The notes beneath the pieces are model-generated. The model did not search any database. It was not told the origin of the DNA and saw only the letters and a program-made list of their open reading frames with translations. Below, in pieces: positions 1 through 5,902 of a stretch of 18,715 bases of DNA (positions are counted from its first letter, which is position 1; each line of letters begins with the position of its first letter). The DNA is from an uncultured Clostridia bacterium (GTDB lineage Bacteria > Bacillota > Clostridia > Christensenellales > CAG-138), in the NCBI GenBank assembly GCA_937913075.1, contig CALEPU010000028.1:1-18715 (forward strand), written 5' to 3'. Position numbers and translations under genes: made by a program.

Positions 1-73
1 GTGCCGCGTTTATTTATTTGAGGGCTTTTCTATCGAGTGATTAATGCAACAGCCCCTTTTCAGTACGAATGAT

Positions 74-667
74 TTACAGCTCGCGGCGGTTTTCCATCGC
101 CTTGAATAGGGTCATCTCGTCGACGTACTCGAGGTTGCCGCCTATCGGGATGCCGTGAGCTATCCTTGTTACCTTAACGCCGAGCTCCTTTAACTGCTTT
201 GCTATGTATGCAGCGGTCGCCTCGCCCTCAACGTCGGGGTCGGTGGCAAGTATGACCTCTTTAACGTCGCCCTCGCGCACCCTTGACACAAGCTCCGCTA
301 TCCTGATATCCTCGGGGCCGACGCCGTCCATGGGCGAGAGGGTGCCGCCGAGCACGTGATACGCCCCGTGATACTCCCTCATTCGCTCCATATAGGATAC
401 GTCGCGCGCATCCTTAACGACGCAGATCACCTTTTTGTCGCGCCGCGGGTCGGCGCATACGGAGCAAAGCTCATCCTCGGTGAAATTGCCGCAGACGGGG
501 CAGTAATGCACCCGCTCGCGCGCCGCAGTCAGCGCGTCCGCGAGCCCCCTTACATCCTCCGGCGCAAGCGTGAGTATGTGATAAGCAAGGCGCTGCGCGG
601 TCTTTATGCCGATGCCCGGCAGACGGTTGAGCCTTGCCACCATATTGTCGAGCGACTGTGTACTCAT
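74..667 (-). CDS. recR: Recombination mediator protein RecR
   Basis: RecR acts with RecF and RecO to load RecA at single-stranded gaps during recombinational repair in the cytoplasm. The 197-residue protein has the full family layout: a helix-hairpin-helix around residues 15-27 (LPGIGIKTAQRLA), a C4 zinc finger with C56, C59, C68 and C71 (CPVCG and CSVC), a TOPRIM domain containing ATDPDVEGE, and the C-terminal HGIPIGGNLEYVDE signature. Length is normal. The start lies two bases after the ybaB stop (CTGATAATG) and has no clear ribosome binding site of its own, so translation is probably coupled to ybaB. The ybaB-recR pair is a classic conserved order; dnaX, often upstream, is not here. No convincing terminator is visible in the 73 bases downstream. 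Confidence 0.97.
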   Translation of the reverse strand: MSTQSLDNMVARLNRLPGIGIKTAQRLAYHILTLAPEDVRGLADALTAARERVHYCPVCGNFTEDELCSVCADPRRDKKVICVVKDARDVSYMERMREYHGAYHVLGGTLSPMDGVGPEDIRIAELVSRVREGDVKEVILATDPDVEGEATAAYIAKQLKELGVKVTRIAHGIPIGGNLEYVDEMTLFKAMENRREL

Positions 668-669
668 TA

Positions 670-1011
670 TCAGAAGCCGAGGTTGATGCCGCCGGTGACC
701 TTGTTCATCTCATTCTCCATAGTATCGGAGGCAAGCTGCAATGCCCCGTTTACCGCGGCTACCACCAGATCCTGAAGCATCTCTATATCCTCGGGATCGA
801 CGCACTCGGGCGCTATCTCTATGCTCTTTAATTCCTTTCGTCCGTAGATAACTGCCTTTACGGCGCCGCCGCCCGCAGTGTATTCGAGCTCGGAGGAGCC
901 TACCTCCTCCTGGACACGCTGTACGTCCTGCTGCATCTTCTGCGCCTGACGCATGAGCTGCTGCATATTGCCGCCGCCCATACCGCCGAGGTTAAATCCG
1001 CCCTTTGCCAT
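670..1011 (-). CDS. ybaB: YbaB/EbfC family nucleoid-associated protein
   Basis: This is a small DNA-binding protein of the YbaB/EbfC family, which forms dimers that clamp DNA and is thought to help organise the nucleoid or assist RecR. The Gly/Met-rich N-terminus is followed by the family core, with QLMRQAQKMQQDVQRVQEEV near residues 18-37, a GGGAVKAVIYG segment, and a C-terminal helix with ASDTMENEMNKVTGG. I start it at MAKGGFNL (113 residues), because an AAAGG motif lies upstream of that ATG. An in-frame ATG 21 bases further up (1030-1032) has no ribosome binding site. The stop is two bases from the recR start, so the two genes form one unit, with a good promoter about 40 bases upstream. 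Confidence 0.94.
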   Translation of the reverse strand: MAKGGFNLGGMGGGNMQQLMRQAQKMQQDVQRVQEEVGSSELEYTAGGGAVKAVIYGRKELKSIEIAPECVDPEDIEMLQDLVVAAVNGALQLASDTMENEMNKVTGGINLGF

Positions 1012-1048
1012 ATTGAATAACCAACCTTTCATATAAGTATCTGCTCAT

Positions 1049-1077
1049 ATTATATCAGCTATTCCGCCTTATGTCCA
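1049..1077 (-). promoter_or_regulatory. Promoter of ybaB-recR
   Basis: On the minus strand, TGGACA, a 17-base spacer and TATAAT match the vegetative consensus closely. The TGA before the -10 box makes it an extended -10. It predicts a leader of about 30 bases before ybaB. Called from sequence only. Confidence 0.6.
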
Positions 1078-1141
1078 TACGGCAGGAGCAATTAAAGCGC
1101 GGCTGTATTATAAGCTTGCAACGCCTGTGCTATGGTTCGAG

Positions 1142-1214
1142 ATAGTTCCTTTATCGGCTTATGCCGAAGCAATAGTGGTTTTTCGAGCCGACGGCTTAAA
1201 GGCTGTCGGCTCGG
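1142..1214 (-). repeat. Direct repeat copy A, two-hairpin element
   Basis: This stretch matches bases 3026-3097 over about 72 positions with only three substitutions and one missing base. The central 39 bases (1170-1208) are identical. Read on the minus strand it has a strong hairpin, GAGCCGACAGCC / GCCGTCGGCTC around a short T/A loop, then a GAAAAACCACTATTG linker, a small CGGC-ATAA-GCCG hairpin, and AAAGGAACTAT. In the other copy that last segment is the ribosome binding site of a gene; here no start codon follows. The element begins 12 bases past the stop of the lipoprotein gene. Neither strand has a T-run after the large hairpin, so it is not a typical intrinsic terminator. Confidence 0.85.
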
Positions 1215-1226
1215 TGCTTACGGAAA

Positions 1227-2510
1227 TCAAATATTACTAACGCTCAAATCGACGGCAATAACAAGCGGCTTTTCTACCAGACCGTTTTCGGTTATCTCAT
1301 ACTCTATAAGGTAATCGTACGATGCCGTCGGCTCGGTGTTGACAAGCTTGCTTTCTATAAAGTCGATTATTATCCGCTCTTTGGAAGCGTATATGTAATT
1401 ACACCCTGTGCACTGGAACCCCGGTTCGTGACCCTCCTTGAATCCGGTCGTAAGCTCGCCCTTGTACAGGGTATTTCCTTCATAGTCCTTGACCCATATC
1501 CGGTAGTTTGACGTACCCGGATCTATCTGCTTAATGGCCAGCAGCGTATCCTCGCAAACGAAGGGAGTTGCTCCGATGAAATCCTCGTCCTCAAAATACA
1601 TAAAGTCAGTGAGCCGGTTATCGACTATCCTGCAAACCTTCACGTTATCTTCTAACGTCATTGGGAATGAGGCCAAGTAAATATCTCCTTCGGGCGTGAC
1701 CTTAAACGATCCGTAATAGAAATCATCGTTTTCAAAGGTAATATCGGTGACGACAGAAAGCGAGTCCTTTTCAATATCGTACATCCAGATCATAAGCTTA
1801 TATTCCCCGTCGTTATAATTTGAAAGAATGTACACCCGGCTCCCCAGACAATAATAAAGCACGCTTTGGCTGAAAGAATCCTCCGCGTCAAATTCGAGCA
1901 CGGTCTTTTCCTCGGAAGCGTCGTGAGTAATTACATCGCATATAGAAAGATGATATCTCCATTTGGGCTCGCCCTGTTCAACTACCTGCCCCCTTCTTTC
2001 CAAAAAAATTTTGCCCCTGTGCAGGAATGTTTTTATAAGCGGGATCCCGAGCTCCGGAATATCGGGTATGGTCATGAAAATCTCCCTTTGGGTGGTGTCA
2101 AGATTCATTCTGGATATAAGTCGTTCGTTGGGGTTTTGGGTGCGCAGCATCAGCCAATGAAGCTTGCCCTCATAATACCACACCGTAGGCCTTGCTCCGC
2201 CCGATATCCCGCCGCATTCTTCGGAATCGTGAGTGCAGTCCGGCTTGTTGCAAAGGACGCCGCCGCTGCCGCTCTCTTTATCGTAATAATAAAATGTGCC
2301 AAGCGTATCTTTATGCCATATGAATACATTGTCGAGCTCGGTAATGCTGTCCGGTGCATTCAGATAACGGTTGTCCGCGTCGGTTTCGGAGTTATATATT
2401 AAAAGCGCCGCATCGGTCGAGGCTGCGGGCTCTTCGGGGCTCGAAGAAACGCACGAGCTCAAGGGCAGCAGCATTGCGGCGGCAATAAAAAGGCATAAGA
2501 ATTTTTTCAT
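1227..2510 (-). CDS. Lipoprotein with CxxPxCxH cysteine motif, possible beta-propeller
   Basis: The function is unknown. The 427-residue protein starts with a lipoprotein signal peptide (MKKFLCLFIAAAMLLPLSSC, lipobox LSSC, lipidated Cys 20), so it should be anchored outside the membrane. Around residues 87-99 is LCNKPDCTHDSEEC, with C87, C92, H94 and C99. I associate this cysteine/histidine signature with a family of lipoproteins in gut Clostridia, and it could bind a metal or form disulfides. The rest consists of repeated beta-strand-rich blocks (YYYDKES, YYEGKLHW, IWVKDYEGNTLY), resembling DUF5050-like propeller proteins; this fold is inferred from the repeat style only. AGGAGGTG sits seven bases before the ATG. 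It lies behind a small secreted protein, and the pair is bracketed by direct repeats. Confidence 0.85.
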   Translation of the reverse strand: MKKFLCLFIAAAMLLPLSSCVSSSPEEPAASTDAALLIYNSETDADNRYLNAPDSITELDNVFIWHKDTLGTFYYYDKESGSGGVLCNKPDCTHDSEECGGISGGARPTVWYYEGKLHWLMLRTQNPNERLISRMNLDTTQREIFMTIPDIPELGIPLIKTFLHRGKIFLERRGQVVEQGEPKWRYHLSICDVITHDASEEKTVLEFDAEDSFSQSVLYYCLGSRVYILSNYNDGEYKLMIWMYDIEKDSLSVVTDITFENDDFYYGSFKVTPEGDIYLASFPMTLEDNVKVCRIVDNRLTDFMYFEDEDFIGATPFVCEDTLLAIKQIDPGTSNYRIWVKDYEGNTLYKGELTTGFKEGHEPGFQCTGCNYIYASKERIIIDFIESKLVNTEPTASYDYLIEYEITENGLVEKPLVIAVDLSVSNI

Positions 2511-2539
2511 TGATGTACACCTCCTGAGATTTATTTGAC

Positions 2540-2564
2540 AGGAGGCTCATTGTCTGAGCCTCCT
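2540..2564 (-). promoter_or_regulatory. Intercistronic hairpin, perfect 10-bp stem
   Basis: AGGAGGCTCA and TGAGCCTCCT form a perfect stem around a five-base loop, between the stop of the secreted-protein gene and the start of the lipoprotein gene. On the minus-strand RNA it is followed by GUCAAAUAAA rather than a U-run, so it is at best a weak terminator. Its CCUCCU arm could also pair with the AGGAGG ribosome binding site of the lipoprotein gene about 20 bases downstream, so it might tune translation. That role is inference. Confidence 0.6.
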
Positions 2565-2583
2565 TCGTCAATGAATGATGTGC

Positions 2584-3024
2584 TTAGACAGAGATATTGT
2601 TTATATAGGTCGGCGTCTGATCGTAGAGCGATATGAGCTCCGAAGGATTGAGATAAGAGTTGCATGCCGCCGAAACAAGGGGTCTCTTCTCCCCCGCCTT
2701 GGAGTGGGAGAATGTTAAGTGACAGTACATTCCGCATACTCCTGTACTGTCACGACCCAAATAAATGCCATTTAATGAATAGGCGTATATTGTAATTCCG
2801 GTACTGTAATCGGAAGACGGATTGTGCGGAACATCGGGCAGGAATGAGAGCGAGATGTACGCGTTAACAACGTTGTCGGCGATCGAGCCATGCCTGTACA
2901 CCTGTGCACCGTTAAACATGGTAATATGAGAGTAGGAAGAGCTGCGGTCAGCGAGAGTGGGAACAGACGCGGCAACAACAAACAGCACCGCGAGAACAAC
3001 GGTCAACAGTTTTTTGATCTTCAT
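2584..3024 (-). CDS. Small secreted protein of unknown function
   Basis: I do not recognise this 146-residue protein. It begins with a clear Sec signal peptide (MKIKKLLTVVLAVLFVVAASVPTLA), probably cut near residue 25, and has no lipobox, so it is likely released or wall-associated. The mature part (about 120 residues) is rich in Ser, Tyr and Asn. It has a CGMYC pair and a further single Cys near the C-terminus, and predicted strands such as NAYISLSFL and GITIYAYSLNGIYLG suggest a small beta domain. The start is fixed by AAAGGAAC four bases upstream, which lies within the duplicated leader element. It is the first gene after a leader of about 280 nt and is followed by a lipoprotein gene that may act with it. 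Confidence 0.75.
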   Translation of the reverse strand: MKIKKLLTVVLAVLFVVAASVPTLADRSSSYSHITMFNGAQVYRHGSIADNVVNAYISLSFLPDVPHNPSSDYSTGITIYAYSLNGIYLGRDSTGVCGMYCHLTFSHSKAGEKRPLVSAACNSYLNPSELISLYDQTPTYINNISV

Positions 3025-3302
3025 AATAGTTCCTTTCCCGGCTTATGCCGAAACAATAGTGGTTTTTCGAGCCGACGGCTTAAAGGCTGTCGCTCGGGTA
3101 CGGTTACGGTTCAACGAACCTACGGCTTCTCGGGCGGCTACGGTTCATGGAAGGCGCGATTGCACTGCGCAGCAGCGACCATCGCTGCGGCGATGCGCGC
3201 CTTTTTAGCAGCGCTGTACCTCCTTTCGCAATTTCTCCTGCCATCTCCCTTCGGCTTGTGCAGGTTCAACGAGGCGGATCGCCCTGCCGACACAGAGCTC
3301 TT
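3025..3302 (-). promoter_or_regulatory. Long structured 5' leader, candidate cis-regulatory RNA
   Basis: From the predicted start near 3302 to the ATG at 3024 lie about 280 transcribed bases with no credible ORF but many helices. Bases 3251-3292 pair as TCGGC/GCCGA enclosing CAGG/CCTG and GCG/CGC. Bases 3153-3201 form a large hairpin closed by GGCGCG/CGCGCC with CAGCGA/TCGCTG at its tip. GGTTC-AAC-GAACC lies at 3108-3120. The two hairpins of repeat B lie at 3038-3098. Within the leader an AAAGGAGGT motif near 3225 has no start codon behind it, and CGTTGAACC occurs twice. I could not match it to TPP, SAM, FMN, cobalamin, c-di-GMP, c-di-AMP or T-box consensus segments from memory. Function is unknown. 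Confidence 0.5.
3026..3097 (-). repeat. Direct repeat copy B, within the leader and including the ribosome binding site
   Basis: This is the second copy of the element at 1142-1214, in the same orientation; the identical 39-base core is 3054-3092. On the minus strand the order is large hairpin, GAAAAACCACTATTG linker, small CGGC-ATAA-GCCG hairpin, and AAAGGAACTAT. Here the AAAGGA serves as the ribosome binding site of the secreted-protein gene, four bases before its ATG. Folding of the small hairpin directly upstream could affect ribosome access. Confidence 0.85.
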
Positions 3303-3308
3303 GCGGTC

Positions 3309-3337
3309 ATTATAACATAGTTAAACAAAAAAGTAAA
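3309..3337 (-). promoter_or_regulatory. Promoter of the leader / secreted-protein operon
   Basis: On the minus strand TTTACT, a 17-base spacer and TATAAT are preceded by TG in the extended -10 position. Transcription would begin near 3302, giving the long leader described. The flanking bases 3315-3360 are strongly A+T-rich, as is common upstream of promoters. Confidence 0.6.
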
Positions 3338-3442
3338 TGCAAAAATAAAATTTTTATTATTTTTGAAGAGATGCGCTGCGCAAACGGTTTTACGTACTCT
3401 GACAAATATTCGCATCATTCCGACAGCCGCTGCCGCGCTTTT

Positions 3443-3466
3443 GAATTATTTCCCGGGAAATTATTC
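3443..3466. promoter_or_regulatory. 24-bp inverted repeat, possible operator
   Basis: GAATTATTTCCC and GGGAAATTATTC form an uninterrupted inverted repeat with 11 of 12 pairs matched. It lies in the 3338-3633 gap between the divergent secreted-protein and thymidine-kinase units, about 70 bases before the tdk -35 box. With no loop it fits a dimeric repressor or activator site better than an RNA hairpin. No regulator gene lies beside it. I see no coding sequence in this gap, only this site and the two promoters. Confidence 0.4.
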
Positions 3467-3533
3467 GCGCTGCGCAAGCTGCGGCGCATTTTACCCGTTT
3501 TTTCGGCAGATATGGGGCGCGGGTGGGGCGATG

Positions 3534-3562
3534 TTGCAATTATTGGACGAATATGGTATAAT
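3534..3562 (+). promoter_or_regulatory. Promoter of tdk
   Basis: TTGCAA, a 17-base spacer and a perfect TATAAT are preceded by TG in the extended -10 position. It gives a leader of roughly 65 bases before the tdk ATG at 3634. Confidence 0.7.
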
Positions 3563-3633
3563 CCGGTACTGTAAGTAATCCCGCCGCATGCGGCTTGGCG
3601 CGTGACGCGGGGCATTTTATCGGAGGGCGTGCT

Positions 3634-4197
3634 ATGGCAAAGCTGTATTTCAGATACGGAGCTATGAGCTCATCCAAAACAGCTCAGGCTATAATGGTCA
3701 AATACAACTACGGCGAAAGGGGGCAGCGGGCGCTTTTGACCAAACCCGCGGTCGACACGCGCGACGGCGTTCGCACGATAAGGTCGCGCAGCGGTCTTAC
3801 CGACGAATGTGTGCTATTTGGCGAGCTGCCGCTTGAAGAAATACGCTCCGGCGCTTATGACTGCATTATAGTCGACGAGGCGCAGTTCTTAAAAAAGCAT
3901 GAAGTCATGCTGCTCGTGGAGCTTGTCGATAAATATAACGTTCCCGTTATATGCTACGGTCTGCGCACGGATTTCAGGGGCGAGTTCTTTGAGGGCAGCC
4001 TTTGGCTTATGGCGATGGCGGATACCATAGAGGAGATAAAGACTGTCTGCTGGTGCGGCAGGAAGGCTATTATGAACGCAAGGCTTGACGGCAAGGGCGG
4101 CGTCACAAAGGTCGGCGAGCAGGTAGTGCTCGGCGCGGACGACAAATACATCGGTCTCTGCCGCAAGCATTGGGAGGAGGGCAAGATCTGTAAATGA
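3634..4197 (+). CDS. tdk: Thymidine kinase
   Basis: This enzyme phosphorylates thymidine (and deoxyuridine) with ATP in pyrimidine salvage. The 187-residue protein has the type II layout: a P-loop at residues 9-16 (GAMSSSKT), the Walker B/catalytic segment IIVDEAQFL with E82 as the presumed base, and a lasso zinc site from C139, C141, C176 and H179 (CWCG and LCRKHW). The usual P-loop Gly before Lys (GxMxSGKT) is Ser here. I believe this variant occurs in other Clostridia, so the enzyme is probably active. I start at MAKLYFRYG, with GGAGG nine bases upstream; the frame stays open 13 codons further but without support. Its stop overlaps the next gene (ATGA). Confidence 0.95.
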   Translation: MAKLYFRYGAMSSSKTAQAIMVKYNYGERGQRALLTKPAVDTRDGVRTIRSRSGLTDECVLFGELPLEEIRSGAYDCIIVDEAQFLKKHEVMLLVELVDKYNVPVICYGLRTDFRGEFFEGSLWLMAMADTIEEIKTVCWCGRKAIMNARLDGKGGVTKVGEQVVLGADDKYIGLCRKHWEEGKICK

Positions 4198-4610
4198 GGT
4201 TTTACATTGCATCCGGTATTAAAAACGGCGAGCGTGTTTCGCAGCTTTCAAGGGTATTGAAGGGGCGCGGGCATGAGCTCACCTACGATTGGACGGAAAG
4301 GGGCGATATACGCTCCGAGGGCGAGTCGATAATGAGCGAGGTCGCCTTCAACGAGCTGCGCGCCGTGCGCGACGCAGAGCTCGTGATTGTGCTGCTCCCG
4401 GGCGGCGCGGGCACGCATACGGAGCTTGTCGTTGCCATAGCCACTCGCAGCAACAAGCGCATACTTATTTGGAGCGAGGAGGGAGCGGAGTTCTGCGGCG
4501 ACGAGCGCACCTGTACCTTCTACTTCCATTCCAGCGTCGAAAGGATCGTCTGCCCGTTTGAAGAGCTTATCCAAAGGCTCGACAGCGAGTATATAGACAG
4601 CAATTTTTAA
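4194..4610 (+). CDS. Nucleoside 2-deoxyribosyltransferase-like protein
   Basis: The 138-residue protein resembles the small Rossmann-like nucleoside deoxyribosyltransferase/nucleotide hydrolase family, which cleaves or transfers the N-glycosidic bond of deoxynucleosides. It has the N-terminal MRFYIASG strand, a LTYDWTERGDI segment, a conserved Glu in MSEVAFNEL, and the LLPGGAGTHTELVVAIA motif (family pattern GGxGxxxExG/A), whose Glu is the usual catalytic residue. The ATG overlaps the tdk stop by four bases, so the genes are translationally coupled. That fits a salvage pair handling thymidine or damaged deoxynucleotides. Whether it transfers, hydrolyses or only binds a nucleotide cannot be told from sequence. 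Confidence 0.75.
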   Translation: MRFYIASGIKNGERVSQLSRVLKGRGHELTYDWTERGDIRSEGESIMSEVAFNELRAVRDAELVIVLLPGGAGTHTELVVAIATRSNKRILIWSEEGAEFCGDERTCTFYFHSSVERIVCPFEELIQRLDSEYIDSNF

Positions 4611-4620
4611 TGACGGGCGG

Positions 4621-4649
4621 TTGAAAACGCGCGAATAATCTGCTACAAT
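4621..4649 (+). promoter_or_regulatory. Promoter of the lipoprotein gene at 4679
   Basis: TTGAAA, a 17-base spacer and TACAAT lie immediately after the stop of the deoxyribosyltransferase-like gene. AAGGAG (4665-4670) follows, eight bases before a GTG start. The lipoprotein gene can therefore be transcribed on its own. Confidence 0.6.
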
Positions 4650-4678
4650 AGCTTTACTACCCGAAAGGAGCTTCCCAA

Positions 4679-5230
4679 GTGTTTAAAAAAGTCATTTGCG
4701 TGCTGCTTGCGGCACTGATCGTGTGCGGTCTTTGCGCATGCGGCAATAACGGCGGCGGTCAGAAGAACGCCTCCGCTACCCCTACTCCCGCGGCGGGCAG
4801 CGCCGGTCAGTCCACCGAGCTTGTTACCAAGGCCCCCGCGCCCGAGGATCCCTTTGAGGGTCTTGCGGACGACGCCGTTATACTGAGCTTCACCGGTCTT
4901 GTCGAAGCAAACGTCACCGTCGCTCAGCTTAAAGAGCTTACCTTTGTTACGCATGAGGGCGCTTCGGCAGACGATCCCGATTTCAGCGGCCCCTCCTTCA
5001 AGGACGTTATGGCGCTTATAGGCGCCGAGAACGTGACCGGTCTCACCGCCGTATTCAACGACGAGTTTTCGCAGAGCTTCAATACCGCCGATTTCGACGT
5101 TGACTCCGCCTTCTTTGCCGTACTGCGCGACGGCGCCTCCATGGGCGAGAACAACGGCTTCCTCATGCTGGTCACCAACGACGGCTTCAACTATATGCTC
5201 GAGCTGCAAAGGGCGCTTGAGCTGAGATAA
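4679..5230 (+). CDS. Lipoprotein with possible molybdopterin-oxidoreductase-like fold
   Basis: The 183-residue protein starts at GTG with AAGGAG eight bases upstream. It has a lipoprotein signal (MFKKVICVLLAALIVCGLCAC, lipidated Cys 21), then a low-complexity Gly/Ala/Thr/Pro linker to about residue 58. The remaining 125 residues read like the sulfite-oxidase-type molybdopterin-binding fold used as a cofactor-free ligand domain in some Clostridia lipoproteins: ILSFTGLVEANVTVAQLKEL, PSFKDVMALIGAENVTGLTAVFNDEFS and NDGFNYMLEL are the similar blocks. I see no Cys that would hold a cofactor, so catalysis is unlikely. The fold assignment is from memory of the pattern and is tentative. A bidirectional terminator follows. 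Confidence 0.75.
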   Translation: MFKKVICVLLAALIVCGLCACGNNGGGQKNASATPTPAAGSAGQSTELVTKAPAPEDPFEGLADDAVILSFTGLVEANVTVAQLKELTFVTHEGASADDPDFSGPSFKDVMALIGAENVTGLTAVFNDEFSQSFNTADFDVDSAFFAVLRDGASMGENNGFLMLVTNDGFNYMLELQRALELR

Positions 5231-5255
5231 GCTTTTAACAACAGTATGACAAAAT

Positions 5256-5308
5256 AGCGGATGCTCGGGCTCATTCTTGCGTGAATGCCCCCAAGCGTCC
5301 GCTTTTTT
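5256..5308. terminator. Terminator between converging lipoprotein genes
   Basis: AGCGGA/TCCGCT, GCT/AGC, GGG/CCC and CATTC/GAATG pair around a short loop, followed by TTTTTT on the plus strand. On the minus strand an ATTTTG stretch follows the stem. It ends the plus-strand lipoprotein gene and may also serve the converging gene that stops at 5337. Confidence 0.8.
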
Positions 5309-5336
5309 AATACTCTGCCTTGGCGGGAATATGCCG

Positions 5337-5822
5337 TCAGTCGCCGTTCATTTCGGCGGAAATAATGCTGTCGTCCGCAAAAACGTATATGGGATGGGAA
5401 GCCTCGCCGTTGCCCTGAAGCACCACGTAGTAAGCCTGACGCCCCTCGAAAAGCTTATAGGTTACGGATTGAACGGTCATATCGGCGTACTCGGTGCTGT
5501 TTTTAAGCAGCGCGATAAGCTCGGGTACGTCCTCGGGATCGACAATGCCACCCTCCATGAAGCCCGTGATGCTGTCCGCTTTCTGCGAAGGATGTGCGCT
5601 CGCATCGGCGCCGGCGGTCACATCGGCAGTTACGCCCGGCGTTATGCCGACAGCAGCGCCCGCAGTGGGCATTGCAGTGCCCTGTGTTGCGTTGGGAGCG
5701 GTCGAGGGCCGCGCAGATGGCGTCGCGGACTGCTTATTTGCGGCGCAGCCGCATGCGAGCATTGCAGCCGAAGCAGCGCACAGCAGCAGCGGCAGCAGAA
5801 ATTTAAAAGAACGCTTTTTCAT
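5337..5822 (-). CDS. Small lipoprotein of unknown function
   Basis: The 161-residue protein starts at MKKRSFKFLLPLLL, with GGAGG eight bases before the ATG; an in-frame ATG 54 bases further up lacks such support. The signal peptide ends in a lipobox at Cys 24 (MLAC). A low-complexity Ala/Pro/Thr linker to about residue 78 leads to a domain of about 80 residues (SITGFMEGGIVDPEDVPELI, then VTYKLFEGRQAYYVVLQG and PIYVFADDSIISAEM) that looks like alternating helices and strands. I do not recognise the domain. The order signal, Pro/Thr linker, small C-terminal domain mirrors the converging lipoprotein at 4679, but the domains are not obviously related. Confidence 0.75.
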   Translation of the reverse strand: MKKRSFKFLLPLLLCAASAAMLACGCAANKQSATPSARPSTAPNATQGTAMPTAGAAVGITPGVTADVTAGADASAHPSQKADSITGFMEGGIVDPEDVPELIALLKNSTEYADMTVQSVTYKLFEGRQAYYVVLQGNGEASHPIYVFADDSIISAEMNGD

Positions 5823-5902
5823 ACTGATCCTCCATTTTGCCGCAAAAACGGCGTATTCGATATCAAGTATGCTCAAGCGCTCTTCGATTTATGCGTATGA
5901 GA

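Noticed and set aside
1..73. Terminator after recR (GGGGCT...AGCCC)
   Set aside because: The loop is about 25 bases and no T-run follows on the minus strand, so support is too weak.
356..831. Open frames on the plus strand opposite recR and ybaB
   Set aside because: They lie antisense to two clear conserved genes, have no ribosome binding sites, and show unnatural composition.
3100..3130. Group II intron domain V-like segment (GAACC...CTACGGTTC)
   Set aside because: The catalytic AGC triad, the GNRA-type loop and any intron-encoded reverse transcriptase are missing.
3152..3206. GGCGCG...CGCGCC hairpin followed by TTTTT on the plus strand as an intrinsic terminator
   Set aside because: No plus-strand gene ends before it. 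The minus-strand promoter and gene make it more likely part of the leader of the secreted-protein operon.
2890..3315. 141-residue open frame on the plus strand across the leader
   Set aside because: It overlaps the signal peptide region antisense and runs through the repeat and hairpins; no start signal or protein-like pattern is visible.
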